From Undibacterium sp. CCC3.4 (GTDB lineage Bacteria; Pseudomonadota; Gammaproteobacteria; Burkholderiales; Burkholderiaceae_D), in assembly GCF_034347425.1 (NCBI RefSeq), contig NZ_CP133779.1:868001-932000 (forward strand): a stretch of DNA of 64,000 nt. The letters are read 5' to 3'. The position numbers and the translations under genes are program-made. This document shows positions 8,662-17,454 of the stretch, in pieces (position 1 is the stretch's first letter; each line of letters starts with the position of its first letter). Below the pieces are notes generated by a model that made no database searches, was not told the DNA's origin, and was given only the letters and a program-made list of their open reading frames with translations.

Positions 8662-9819
8662 TTACTTCTCGACCACGATGTGACCATCTTTTGCAGTCCC
8701 CATCAACGGCATGCCGGCTTTGATCGCCTCATGATCGTCATGACTGAACGGTTTGTTGTAGGTGGCGACCACGCCCTCTACGGTTTCATTCAGATTTTCC
8801 AAGGCCGCACGGACTTTCGGGCCTTCGGTACTGCCGGCTTGTTTGAACGCAGCGGCCAACAGATAGATCGAGTCGTAACCTTGAGCAGCCGAAACGGCCG
8901 AAGGGATGCGATCAACTTTATACGATTTTTGGTAGGCTTCGATGAAGGCCTTACGCTTCGGTGTGTTCGGATCTTGGATGAAGGTTTGTGGCATCGATGC
9001 GCCGTTACCGTTTTTACCGGCATTGTCGAGGAAGTTCCCCATCGATAAAGTCCAGCTACCGATCATCGGCACTTTCCAACCGAGTTTTTCCATGCCATTG
9101 GCAATTTGCGCCAGTTCAGGACCGATGCCGTAAGTCAGAATCACTTCGGCACCATTCTGCTTAGCCTTGAGCAATTGCGCCGTCATATCGACGTCTTTGA
9201 TATTGAATTTTTCCACGGCGACTGGTTTCAAACCTTTGGCACTCAAGGCTTTTTCCAAATCAGCACGGCCGAGTTGGCCGTAGTTGGTGGAATCGGCCAG
9301 AATCGCCACCTTGGTGAACTTGCGCTTGCCGACCGCTTCTTCAACGATCATGGCAGACTGAATCGTGTCACTGGCGGCAGTGCGGAAAATGTAATTGTCA
9401 GCAAATTCAGGTGCCAGAAATTGCTTCGTGACTACGCTGCCAGTCGCGACATTATTCAAGACTGGAATTTTAGCTTCTTGGTAAAAACGCTGCGAAGCCA
9501 AAGATACGCCGGTATTGATGTAACCTACCGTGGCCACGACGCGCTCTTTATTGATCAACTCTTGCGCGACTTGCACGCCACGTTCATTTTTGGCTTCATC
9601 ATCACGCTCGATCAATTGCAGTGGTCGGCCGAGGACGCCGCCTTTGGCATTGATTTCTGCAACGGCAAGTTTCACGCCGTCACGCATCGACACACCCATC
9701 GGTGCGGAGCCGCCAGTGAATGGGCCAGCCACACCGATTTTAATCGGTTCAGCGGCCACGGCGGCCAGCGACCAGCTCAGCAGAGCGGAAGTAATCAGTG
9801 CTTGTATTTTGTAGGACAT
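8662..9819 (-). CDS. livK: Branched-chain amino acid ABC transporter substrate-binding protein
   Basis: This is a periplasmic binding protein of the LivJ/LivK family (Peripla_BP_6 fold) that captures the substrate and delivers it to LivHMGF. The 385-aa precursor has a signal peptide ending AAVAA before EPIKIGVAGPFTGGSAPMG, the typical mature start. Lobe-linking motifs such as VVATVGYINTGVSLA and FRTAASDTIQSAMI follow. It is the first gene of the leftward liv unit, with GGAG six bases before the ATG. The substrate cannot be read from sequence; amides, urea or aromatic acids are also possible for this family. Confidence 0.92.
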   Translation of the reverse strand: MSYKIQALITSALLSWSLAAVAAEPIKIGVAGPFTGGSAPMGVSMRDGVKLAVAEINAKGGVLGRPLQLIERDDEAKNERGVQVAQELINKERVVATVGYINTGVSLASQRFYQEAKIPVLNNVATGSVVTKQFLAPEFADNYIFRTAASDTIQSAMIVEEAVGKRKFTKVAILADSTNYGQLGRADLEKALSAKGLKPVAVEKFNIKDVDMTAQLLKAKQNGAEVILTYGIGPELAQIANGMEKLGWKVPMIGSWTLSMGNFLDNAGKNGNGASMPQTFIQDPNTPKRKAFIEAYQKSYKVDRIPSAVSAAQGYDSIYLLAAAFKQAGSTEGPKVRAALENLNETVEGVVATYNKPFSHDDHEAIKAGMPLMGTAKDGHIVVEK

Positions 9820-10041
9820 GTTGGTCTCCAGATTTTTTTTATAGAATAGACGACTCGTGCTTGAAACTCTTAGCGTTTATTGCCATTGTAAAGTACCAGA
9901 AAACTGATGCTGCGTTGCAACAAGCTCTACTTAAGTGAAACTACGCAGCTGGCCGTCTACGCGCTGCTGAAAAACGCGCTTGGCGCGCATTGGGGCGGCC
10001 GTAGCAAGAGTGTGACTCGCCCCAAAAAACCACAGTCGCGC

Positions 10042-10749
10042 TTATTTCATCAAACCAAAGACCTTGGCAATGGCGCTGCTGCCGGCCCCGAGCGGATCTT
10101 TCCGAATCGCCTGCTCTTGCTCACCGATAATGAGAAACAAGCCGTCGAGCGCCTTTTGTGTCACATAGGCTTCCACACTGGCCTCTTGCGCCGGTACCGC
10201 ACCGAACTTCTGCACCTGAGAGACGACGCTATTATATTGTGCCGATAAAGCGACTTTATCGGTCGCCCCTTTGACTGCCGGTAAAAATTTCTGATACAAA
10301 GCCGGTGCGGTTTTTTGTTTGAAAAAATCGGTGACCGAAGTATCGCCGCCGCTGAGGATATTCTTGGCGTCGGTCAAGCTCATACTCTTGACGGCATTGA
10401 GTAACAGTGGTTTGGCCATAGGCACAGCGGCTTCGGCGGCATGGTTCATCGCCACCACCAAGTCATCGAGCTGTTGGCCTTTACCGGTCATTTTGAGGAT
10501 GGGACGGGCTTTTTCCAAGATGGATGGCAAAGGGATTTTGACTTTATCGTTGCCGAGAAAACCGTTTTCCACGCCCAATTGCGCCACCGCCGCGACCGCC
10601 CCTTTATCGAGTGCGGCCTTCATGCCGGTGCTGGCGTCTTGATTACTGAGTGCGTCGAGCGAAAACGCCTGGGCAGCTATGGCAGCAAGCAAGATTGAAG
10701 CGGCCGCCAGCTGTTTTAATGGAAATGCAATTTTTACTTTATGAAACAT
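10042..10749 (-). CDS. DUF4197 exported protein
   Basis: The 235-aa product begins at 10749 (MFHKVKIAFPLKQLAAA) with AGGAG just upstream; a longer frame reading into the repeat region is not supported. An N-terminal signal peptide ends about residue 27 (AAQA before FSLDALSNQDA). The remainder is alpha-helical and matches the DUF4197 family in its segments: AALDKGAVAAVAQLG, VKIPLPSILEKA, and a C-terminal ALDGLFLIIGEQEQAIRKDP. The function of the family is unknown; members are predicted periplasmic or outer-membrane associated. It stands alone between livK and the repeat-bearing spacer. Confidence 0.85.
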   Translation of the reverse strand: MFHKVKIAFPLKQLAAASILLAAIAAQAFSLDALSNQDASTGMKAALDKGAVAAVAQLGVENGFLGNDKVKIPLPSILEKARPILKMTGKGQQLDDLVVAMNHAAEAAVPMAKPLLLNAVKSMSLTDAKNILSGGDTSVTDFFKQKTAPALYQKFLPAVKGATDKVALSAQYNSVVSQVQKFGAVPAQEASVEAYVTQKALDGLFLIIGEQEQAIRKDPLGAGSSAIAKVFGLMK

Positions 10750-10775
10750 GGAAAACTCCTCAAACAAGTTAATGG

Positions 10776-10793
10776 ATCGTCGCAAGCGACGAT
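10776..10793. repeat. Small hairpin ATCGTCGC-AA-GCGACGAT
   Basis: This is a perfect 8-bp dyad with AA loop, 27 bp upstream of the DUF4197 start. It shares the 12-base core GTCGCAAGCGAC with the hairpin between livK and livH, suggesting a small dispersed palindromic family. Confidence 0.65.
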
Positions 10794-10861
10794 GGAAAAT
10801 ACTCTGGAAGGGGTTTGCATCCCCTCCCATCGCGTCGCTCCTTCGTCGCTCACCGGCCAAA

Positions 10862-11122
10862 AGAGGCTGTCGCAAAAGCCTGACGGACGCTGTTTACACC
10901 TGAAACACCGCATACCGCGTCTTTCCTGCATGCCACAGCCTCGTCATTCCCGCATGCTTTTGGCGGGAACCCAGCGTCGTTTTTAACACTGAAAACATCA
11001 TCATTTCTGGCATTTTCAGTTAACCACGAACGTCGCTGGGTTCCTGCCAAAAGCGCGCAGGAATGACGTGGCTACCAGTTAGGGTAATGATACCGACTCA
11101 CTACCCTTTTGCGACAGCCTCT
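10862..11122. mobile_element. 261-bp MITE-like element with 17-bp perfect terminal inverted repeats
   Basis: The left end AGAGGCTGTCGCAAAAG (10862-10878) is the exact reverse complement of the right end (11106-11122). Similarity extends outward in an interrupted way (CCGGCC lies three bases beyond each end in inverted orientation). The interior encodes nothing and carries a second, larger inverted repeat. This is the structure of a non-autonomous miniature element or of a composite REP-like sequence; I see no clear target-site duplication, so the mobile interpretation is tentative. Confidence 0.6.
10942..11068. repeat. dRS3/REP-like inverted repeat pair (two 38-nt arms)
   Basis: Arms at 10942-10979 and 11031-11068 match in inverted orientation at 33 of 38 positions. 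Each arm contains the CGTCATTCC...GGGAACCCAGCG layout of the dispersed repeats common in betaproteobacteria (compare the Neisseria dRS3 ATTCCC-N8-GGGAAT core). Between the arms another dyad, ACTGAAAA/TTTTCAGT, extends the cruciform. No T-run follows. Confidence 0.7.
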
Positions 11123-11176
11123 GAAGGCCGGGGTTTCAAACCCTAGTCAGATTTTTGATCAATAAGACGATCGAGA

Positions 11177-12325
11177 CTACATTTCCGCCATGGAAAACAA
11201 ACGACTGTGCTCGCGTATCGCATAGCGATCGGTCATCCCGGCGATGTAGTCGGCGATCTTTCTGGCCTGTAACTGCGGCCCAGCATCAGCATGGCCGCGT
11301 ATCTGGTAATCGGGCGGTAACAAGATCGGTTCAGCGATCATGGCTGCGAATAATTCATGCACGATACGGCGCGCTTTCGAAGTCATGCGATTGACTTGGT
11401 AATGCCGATACAGGTTTTGATGCAGAAACTGCTTGAGAAGTTTCGCATCCGCATACTGCTGCTCAGAAAAAGCAATCAGCTTGCCCATGCCGCGCACGGC
11501 GTCGATGCTGGCAGGCGCGGCGGCGGCAAGCCGCGCCGAGGAGGTACGCGTTAAATCGCTGATGAGGGTATTGATCATGCGCCGTATGGTTTCGGCAATC
11601 GCACGCCGCCCTTGCAAACCGGGATAGGCCTGTTCGACTTGATGGCGGTGCCGCGCAAAAAAATCGACTTCCATCAATTGCGCTTCGCTGATCAAGCCGG
11701 AACGCAAGCCATCATCGATATCGTGGTTGTTGTAGGCGATCTCATCGGCCAGATTGCATAACTGCGCTTCCAGACTGGGCTGGGTTTTGTCGATGAAGCG
11801 CTGGCCGACCGTACCGAGGGCGGCCGCATGCGCCAGCGCGCAGTGTTTGAGTATCCCTTCGCGCGTCTCAAAGCACAGATTGAGGCCATCAAAGGCGGCG
11901 TAACGCTCTTCGAGCTGATCGACCACCCTTAGACTCTGCAAATTATGTTCGAAGCCGCCATACGGCTGCATACAGGCATTGAGGGCATCTTGACCGGCAT
12001 GGCCGAACGGGGTGTGGCCAAGGTCATGGGCTAAGGCGATCGCTTCCACCAAATCTTCGTTCAAACGCAGAGTGCGCGCGACCGAACGGCCGATTTGTGC
12101 AACTTCCAAGCTATGCGTGAGGCGAGTACGAAACAAGTCGCCCTCATGGTTGACGAAGACTTGGGTTTTATATTCGAGGCGACGAAACGCTGAACTATGA
12201 ATGATGCGGTCACGGTCACGTTGAAATTCGCTGCGCGTGGCCGGGGCCGGCTCAAGAAAAAGCCGCCCTCGCGAACTCGCAGATTGGGCGGCATAGGGTG
12301 CCAAATGTTGGTCAGAGAGGCGCAT
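11177..12325 (-). CDS. dgt: dGTPase-like HD-domain deoxynucleoside triphosphate triphosphohydrolase
   Basis: The 382-aa protein matches the dGTPase-like subfamily that removes triphosphate from dNTPs. HD-superfamily metal ligands are visible in order: [13 protein letters not shown] (H), [15 protein letters not shown] (HD and catalytic H) and the downstream D in [16 protein letters not shown]. The N-terminal [20 protein letters not shown] is typical. Length fits the shorter subfamily rather than the about 500-aa E. coli Dgt. It starts two bases after the aroKB stop and is the last gene of the pil-aro-dgt run, a conserved order in Burkholderiales. Confidence 0.93.
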   Translation of the reverse strand: MRLSDQHLAPYAAQSASSRGRLFLEPAPATRSEFQRDRDRIIHSSAFRRLEYKTQVFVNHEGDLFRTRLTHSLEVAQIGRSVARTLRLNEDLVEAIALAHDLGHTPFGHAGQDALNACMQPYGGFEHNLQSLRVVDQLEERYAAFDGLNLCFETREGILKHCALAHAAALGTVGQRFIDKTQPSLEAQLCNLADEIAYNNHDIDDGLRSGLISEAQLMEVDFFARHRHQVEQAYPGLQGRRAIAETIRRMINTLISDLTRTSSARLAAAAPASIDAVRGMGKLIAFSEQQYADAKLLKQFLHQNLYRHYQVNRMTSKARRIVHELFAAMIAEPILLPPDYQIRGHADAGPQLQARKIADYIAGMTDRYAIREHSRLFSMAEM

Positions 12326-12327
12326 TG

Positions 12328-13980
12328 CTAAGGTGAGATACAGTGTTGTATGGTTTCTAAGAGAATTTTTTCCGGTACATGACTGATAATGGCCGTACCC
12401 AACGGTTTGAGCAAGATGAATTTGATTTGCCCCCCCTCGTTTTTTTTATCGACTTCCATCAACTCTAACCAACGCTGCGGGCCGAGGTCTGGTGCGATCA
12501 CCGGCAAGCCAGCCGCTTCGACCAATTGCTTCAAGCGGGTTTTGCTGACGTAATCGAGGTGGCCTAAGCGAAATGACAATTCCGCCGCCATCACCATGCC
12601 GCAACCAACCGCGGCACCATGTAACCAGGCACCGTAGCCGAGGCCAGACTCGATGGCATGACCGAAGGTGTGGCCGAAATTCAAAATCGCACGTAAGCCA
12701 CCTTCACGCTCATCTTGCCGCACTACATCGGCTTTGATTTCGCAGGAACGCACCACCACATGGGCCAGCGCCTGCGGATCTTTGGCGCGCAATTGCACCA
12801 TGTTTTCTTCCAGCCAAGCAAAGAAGGCCAGATCGATGATCGCCCCATGCTTGATGACTTCGGCCAAACCGGCCGACAATTCGGCATCGGGCAAACTGTT
12901 GAGGCTGCTGATATCGGCGATGACTGCCTGCGGTTGATAAAACGCCCCTATCATGTTCTTACCAAGCGGATGATTGATACCGGTTTTTCCACCGACCGAG
13001 GAATCCACTTGTGAGAGTAAAGTCGTGGGCATTTGCACAAATGGCACGCCGCGCATATAAGTCGCCGCGGCAAAGCCAGTCATGTCGCCGACCACGCCGC
13101 CACCGAGCGCGAGCAAAGTGGTTTTGCGGTCGCACTTATGCGTGAGCAAATGATCAAAAATCAAATTCAGGCTATCCCAAGTTTTATAGGCTTCGCCATC
13201 GGGTAAAATCACTGCGCTGACTTCTTTTCCAATTTGCTTCAAGGCACTACTGAGGCGCGCCAGATACAAAGGTGCAACCACGGTATTCGTCACGATGACG
13301 ATGCGGCTAGCGCTGATTTTATGTGCCAACACGGCCACATCATCGAGCAGGGCCGGGCCGATCACAATGGGATAGCTGCGCTCGGCAAGATCGACGTGGA
13401 GGTGTTGACAGGATTGGGGGCCGACAGAGTGCATACGCTGAGTGTAAGTTTCAAACGCGGCCTGTTCATGCGATTTCGGTAACTTGTCGACAATATTCTG
13501 TACCAAGTACTGAACATTAGGACGACCGGTTTCGATGATCAGATGGGCCGCTTGTTGGTATAAGGGATGGCGTTGGGCTTCGAGTTCTTCGAGCTTTTTG
13601 CGCGGATCGGCGGTACGTAATAAGGGACGGTTTTTATCGTTGCGGGTACGCTGCAAGATACTGTTAATGCCGGCACGCAAGTAGACGACGGTACCGCGTT
13701 CATGCAAATAACGCCGACTGTCAGGGTCGAGTACCGCGCCACCGCCGGTGGCCAGCACGATATCGTCCTGCGCCGTCAAATCACGGATGACTTCGGCTTC
13801 GCGCTGACGAAAACTGGCCTCGCCTTCGATTTCGAAAATCACCGGAATACTCACGCCGGTGCGCGCCTCGATTTCGTGGTCAGAATCGAAAAATCGTTTA
13901 TTGAGCTTTCTGGCCAGTGCGCGCCCGACGGTTGTCTTGCCGGAGCCCATCAAACCAACTAAAAAAATATTGCCAGACAT
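12328..13980 (-). CDS. aroKB: Fused shikimate kinase-3-dehydroquinate synthase
   Basis: One frame of 550 aa (start 13980, [20 protein letters not shown]) joins two shikimate pathway enzymes. Residues 1-about 175 are shikimate kinase: Walker [18 protein letters not shown] (shikimate-binding Asp), LATGGGAV and NRPLL. Residues about 190-550 are dehydroquinate synthase: [54 protein letters not shown] and the zinc ligands in [10 protein letters not shown]. All catalytic segments look intact. No stop separates them; the linker contains an internal ATG (MHSVGPQSC) that could also start AroB alone. The usual arrangement in relatives is two adjacent genes. An upstream in-frame ATG at 14019 is possible. 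Confidence 0.9.
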   Translation of the reverse strand: MSGNIFLVGLMGSGKTTVGRALARKLNKRFFDSDHEIEARTGVSIPVIFEIEGEASFRQREAEVIRDLTAQDDIVLATGGGAVLDPDSRRYLHERGTVVYLRAGINSILQRTRNDKNRPLLRTADPRKKLEELEAQRHPLYQQAAHLIIETGRPNVQYLVQNIVDKLPKSHEQAAFETYTQRMHSVGPQSCQHLHVDLAERSYPIVIGPALLDDVAVLAHKISASRIVIVTNTVVAPLYLARLSSALKQIGKEVSAVILPDGEAYKTWDSLNLIFDHLLTHKCDRKTTLLALGGGVVGDMTGFAAATYMRGVPFVQMPTTLLSQVDSSVGGKTGINHPLGKNMIGAFYQPQAVIADISSLNSLPDAELSAGLAEVIKHGAIIDLAFFAWLEENMVQLRAKDPQALAHVVVRSCEIKADVVRQDEREGGLRAILNFGHTFGHAIESGLGYGAWLHGAAVGCGMVMAAELSFRLGHLDYVSKTRLKQLVEAAGLPVIAPDLGPQRWLELMEVDKKNEGGQIKFILLKPLGTAIISHVPEKILLETIQHCISP

Positions 13981-14106
13981 TTCAAAAAAATCCCGGGTAA
14001 AAAAATTGAAGCGACTCATCACCGAGAAAATCGCCGTGATAGCAATGATACCGCCAAGCCTGGGCGCGGGCTTGGCGATCTGCAGCAAGCTGCAACAATC
14101 AGCGGC

Positions 14107-14688
14107 TTACTGTACCGTGATGGCGACAGCGACCAGATTAGTAATACCATCCGACACTTGAATATTGGCCGTACCGACCGCTAAGGCCTGCAGTTGGAAA
14201 CTACCATCGGAATTGAACACCACGCTGACAACACTGGTGTTGCTACTGACCACAGCATACTGTCCGGTGCCGCCGCTGGCATAATACTTTTGCGAAATAG
14301 TACCGATTGGCAAGACCGACGCCACCAAATTACTGCTCAAAGGCAAACCGGTACTAAGTGTGGCATTGATAGTCAGTTTCGTACCGGCTGAGTCAGTCAC
14401 GGTAATTTGCGAACTACCGGTGCCGACCGCATTGATCGTCATGTTCGTACCGTTACCTGTGAGCGTCACCGTCGCCGCACCGGTGCTGCTGCTGACAAAA
14501 TACGGGCTCACGCCACCGCCTATGATATAGGACTGACTCGTCCCAGGCAAGATTGTCACATTCGCCGCCGCCGTCGTATACAACGGTGCTTTCGGCGACG
14601 TCGCACCGGGTGAACCACCACCGCCGCCGCAGGCAGTAAGCAAGGAAAGGACCAGCAAGCTCATCAAGACCCGAAAATACGTCATCAT
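14107..14688 (-). CDS. Small Big-like repeat lipoprotein between pilQ and aroKB
   Basis: The 193-aa product (start ATG 14688 with AGG upstream) is a predicted lipoprotein: a hydrophobic leader ends in the lipobox LLTAC, followed by a glycine-rich GGGGGSPG spacer. The rest is rich in Ser, Thr, Gly and Val and forms two weak repeats of about 75 residues (AANVTILPGTSQSYIIGGG... and ASVLPIGTISQKYYASGGTG...), each ending in an ITV(T/Q)-type strand, as in bacterial Ig-like (Big_2-type) domains. I do not recognise a specific family. It lies between pilQ and aroKB, which are normally adjacent, so it is an insertion in a conserved operon; a pilus or surface role is only a guess. Confidence 0.78.
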   Translation of the reverse strand: MMTYFRVLMSLLVLSLLTACGGGGGSPGATSPKAPLYTTAAANVTILPGTSQSYIIGGGVSPYFVSSSTGAATVTLTGNGTNMTINAVGTGSSQITVTDSAGTKLTINATLSTGLPLSSNLVASVLPIGTISQKYYASGGTGQYAVVSSNTSVVSVVFNSDGSFQLQALAVGTANIQVSDGITNLVAVAITVQ

Positions 14689-14740
14689 CAACACCTATTC
14701 TAAGTACAGTTTTAATAAAAAATAAATACTCGCTGCCGTC

Positions 14741-16918
14741 TTACTTGGCACCGAAGCGATCGGTCATGATTTTCGGTGTAATGAAAATCAACAATTCCGT
14801 CTTGTTATTGATACGACCGGTAGTCTTGAATAAGTTGCCAAGCACGGGCAAATCACCGAAAAATGGGATCTTGGTCACATTATCGGATTCGGTCTGTTGA
14901 TAGATACCACCAAGCACCACGGTGCCGCCGTTTTCTACCAAGACCATGGTCTTGACTTCCTTGGTATCGATGGCAAAGCCCATCGTGGTTTGTTGGCCGA
15001 CGCTGTCTTTATGCACTTCCACATCGAGAATGACGTTGCCATCTGGCGTAATTTGCGGCGTCACTTCGAGGCGCAGAGTTGCCTTACGGAAGGCGATCGA
15101 GGTCGCACCGCTGGACGTTGCTACTTGATAAGGCAATTCTGTACCTTGTTCAATCAAGGCTTTCAATTGATCGGCCGTAACGACGCGCGGACTGGAAATA
15201 ATCTTACCCTTGCCATCGGCTTCGAGTGCCGACAACTCAAGGTTGAGGAAACGGTTGGCAGCGGAAGAGAACAAACTGACCGCGACGCTGCCTGGACTCA
15301 AACCGCCGATGCCGGTTGCCGGTAAATTAACGAATTGAGAATTCGGTGTGTAACTGCTGCTGGTCAACGCCGCTTGCCCGGTTTGCTCACCAACACCCTG
15401 ATAGTTTCCAGTCAAACCAACCCGTGTATTTCCCGCCACACTGTAACCGGCATTCCCACCATTTACCCCGCGCAAATCGGTGAAACCGAGTTTGGCACCA
15501 AGATTTTTACTGAAGGTATCATCGGCTTCGACGATACGGGCTTCAATCAACACCTGCTTGGAGGCGATATCAGTCTTTTGTATCAGCTTGCGAACTTCTT
15601 CAATTTTCGAAGGAATATCGGTGATGAACAATTGATTGGTACGCGGCTCGATCACGGCGCTGCCGCGCTTCGACAGCAAGCGATTGGTCGAGGAGCCATC
15701 GACCCCGAACACTTGCTTGAATGCTTCAGCTTTCTGGTAATTGAGCTGAAATGATTCCGTTCTCAAAGGCTCGAGTTCGGCGATCTGGGCTTTTTGCTCC
15801 AACTCCAACTTCTCTTTGGTCAACAATTCATCTTTCGGGGCGATCCAAATGACATTGCCATTTTTGCGCATGTCCAAGCCCTTGATTTGCATGATGTTAT
15901 CGAGCGCCTGATCCCATGGCACATCTTTCAAACGCAAAGTAATCGTACCGACCACCGAGTCGCTGGCGATGACATTCAAACCGCTGACTTCGGCAATAAT
16001 TTGTAAGATGGCGCGTACTTCGATATTTTGGAAGTTGAATGACAAACGCTCACCGCGATAGCCTTGTGTACCTTGCGTCAACTTATTCAAATCTTCTTTG
16101 ATCGGTTTCACTTCCAAGATAAATTGGGTATCGCTCTGATACGAGCTTTGCTCCCACAAACCCTTAGGCTCAACCAGCATCTGCACATTTTCACCGGACG
16201 GCGTGGTTGTCACGGTTTGCACGGGCGAACCGAAATCGGCCACATCCAATTTTTTCCGCAAGACTTCCGGCAAGCCGACTTTAAGGAAATTGACAAAGAT
16301 CTTTTGCCCTTGTTGGCGCACATCAACCGCAATTTGATTGAATGGCAAATCGACGACAATTCTTCCTTCGCCAGCGATACCGCGGCGGAAATCGATATCA
16401 CGCAACATGGCTTTGCCACTCGTCGGTACCGCGCTCTCGCTCTGCACTGGCAAGCCTTGCGAGCTGACCGCTGTTGCCACACCGCCAGAACCATCGATGG
16501 TGATGATCAGATATTTGCCTTCAATCGTGGAAGCATAATTGAGCGGCTTACTCATGTTGAAGATCATGCGCGAGCGACCGCTGGCCTCGACCAAGGTGGC
16601 CGAACGGACATCACCGATATTGATGTCAACGCTGGTCTTGCCGGTTTGATTCACCGTTTCAGGAAAATCAAGGGCGATCCGGGCTGGGCTGGCGATGGAG
16701 AAACCGACTGGCATTTTGCTCAGTGCCGTGTGCAAGCCGACCTTGACGATGACATTCGCACCCTGCTGATAAGCGACCACCGATTCGATACTATTGGACT
16801 CGGCGTAGGCGGACTGCGTGAGTGCCAGAATAAGCAGTGCACAGCTGATCAGCCCTGCTCTGAAACCGGTGAATAAAAACATGACGCCCCTTTTAATTGT
16901 AGTTATCAACGCATTCAT
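14741..16918 (-). CDS. pilQ: Type IV pilus secretin PilQ
   Basis: PilQ forms the outer-membrane secretin ring through which type IV pili extend. The 725-aa precursor has a signal peptide (ending SAYA before ESNSIES), two AMIN domains that bind peptidoglycan (about residues 45-280), a secretin/TonB short N-terminal domain (NFQNIEVRAILQIIAEVSGLN region), an N1 domain and the secretin core. The core carries the VLIEARIVEADDTFSKNLGA start and ends with LLIFITPKIM. The start codon overlaps the pilP stop (ATGA), with GGAGAG upstream. It is the last pil gene of the pilMNOPQ operon. Confidence 0.96.
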   Translation of the reverse strand: MNALITTIKRGVMFLFTGFRAGLISCALLILALTQSAYAESNSIESVVAYQQGANVIVKVGLHTALSKMPVGFSIASPARIALDFPETVNQTGKTSVDINIGDVRSATLVEASGRSRMIFNMSKPLNYASTIEGKYLIITIDGSGGVATAVSSQGLPVQSESAVPTSGKAMLRDIDFRRGIAGEGRIVVDLPFNQIAVDVRQQGQKIFVNFLKVGLPEVLRKKLDVADFGSPVQTVTTTPSGENVQMLVEPKGLWEQSSYQSDTQFILEVKPIKEDLNKLTQGTQGYRGERLSFNFQNIEVRAILQIIAEVSGLNVIASDSVVGTITLRLKDVPWDQALDNIMQIKGLDMRKNGNVIWIAPKDELLTKEKLELEQKAQIAELEPLRTESFQLNYQKAEAFKQVFGVDGSSTNRLLSKRGSAVIEPRTNQLFITDIPSKIEEVRKLIQKTDIASKQVLIEARIVEADDTFSKNLGAKLGFTDLRGVNGGNAGYSVAGNTRVGLTGNYQGVGEQTGQAALTSSSYTPNSQFVNLPATGIGGLSPGSVAVSLFSSAANRFLNLELSALEADGKGKIISSPRVVTADQLKALIEQGTELPYQVATSSGATSIAFRKATLRLEVTPQITPDGNVILDVEVHKDSVGQQTTMGFAIDTKEVKTMVLVENGGTVVLGGIYQQTESDNVTKIPFFGDLPVLGNLFKTTGRINNKTELLIFITPKIMTDRFGAK

Positions 16919-17454
16919 TTCGTACTCTCCTGCAACTCAAGCTTGACATTACGCTCGACCCACTCGCCGGCCGCGTCTTGAACGATTTCTTTGATTTCAA
17001 TTGCCGAATCAGTGATTTGCGTGATCAAACCGAAATTTTGACCGATATAGCCACGCGCCTTGGCTTGATACACCGTTTTATCCGACTGCACCAGGCCGAT
17101 TCGCAACCCGGCCTTTTCTACCGTACCAACCATTTTCAGCGTATCGAGCGGAAACGCCTCAAGGGCTTCGCGTCGGCGATCCATATCGGGCCGCAAACCG
17201 TTGCTATTGTCGTTTTTTATACGCGCCAACACCACCAGCAATTTGTCGGCATTGAAAGGATCGATCTGATCCTTGCCTTGATACGACACCGGCACATAAA
17301 TTTTCGGCGGCACCAGCTTGGGGATGGAGAGCTTGGTGTCTTTCTTGACCGTCGCCATCCATTCAGCCAATTCGGCACTGCTATTGTCGGAACAAGCCGA
17401 CAGCACGCCAAGCGCAATGAGCAGACAGGCTATTCTTGAAAAGTTGAATATCAT
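16915..17454 (-). CDS. pilP: Type IV pilus lipoprotein PilP
   Basis: PilP is an inner-membrane lipoprotein that links the PilMNO platform to the PilQ secretin. The 179-aa protein has a lipobox (GVLSAC) and the family's HM-loop region, with VGTVEKAGLRIGLVQ and VYQAKARGYIGQNFG. It overlaps pilO upstream and pilQ downstream by 4 bases each (ATGA), indicating translational coupling and fixed stoichiometry. Confidence 0.94.
   Translation of the reverse strand: MIFNFSRIACLLIALGVLSACSDNSSAELAEWMATVKKDTKLSIPKLVPPKIYVPVSYQGKDQIDPFNADKLLVVLARIKNDNSNGLRPDMDRRREALEAFPLDTLKMVGTVEKAGLRIGLVQSDKTVYQAKARGYIGQNFGLITQITDSAIEIKEIVQDAAGEWVERNVKLELQESTK

Larger units (their letters stand above)
10750..11176. other. 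427-bp intergenic spacer with nested palindromes
   Basis: I see no credible gene here. The spacer holds the leader of the DUF4197 gene (with a small hairpin at 10776-10793) and a 261-bp palindromic element at 10862-11122. After the element a 6-bp dyad (GGGTTT/AAACCC, 11131-11143) precedes the dgt stop. Short open frames across this stretch are products of the palindromes. Confidence 0.8.

Noticed and set aside
9106..9849. 247-aa plus-strand frame across livK
   Set aside because: Antisense of livK; Phe/His-rich with no start site.
9907..10041. GGGGCG...CGCCCC inverted repeat downstream of the DUF4197 gene
   Set aside because: Considered as its terminator, but the loop is over 20 nt and no T-run follows in the leftward direction.
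10850..11050. Short frames within the palindromic spacer
   Set aside because: They are read through inverted repeats and change with each repeat arm; no coding character.
16064..16876. 270-aa plus-strand frame across pilQ
   Set aside because: Antisense of pilQ codons; Asp/His/Arg-rich low-quality frame.
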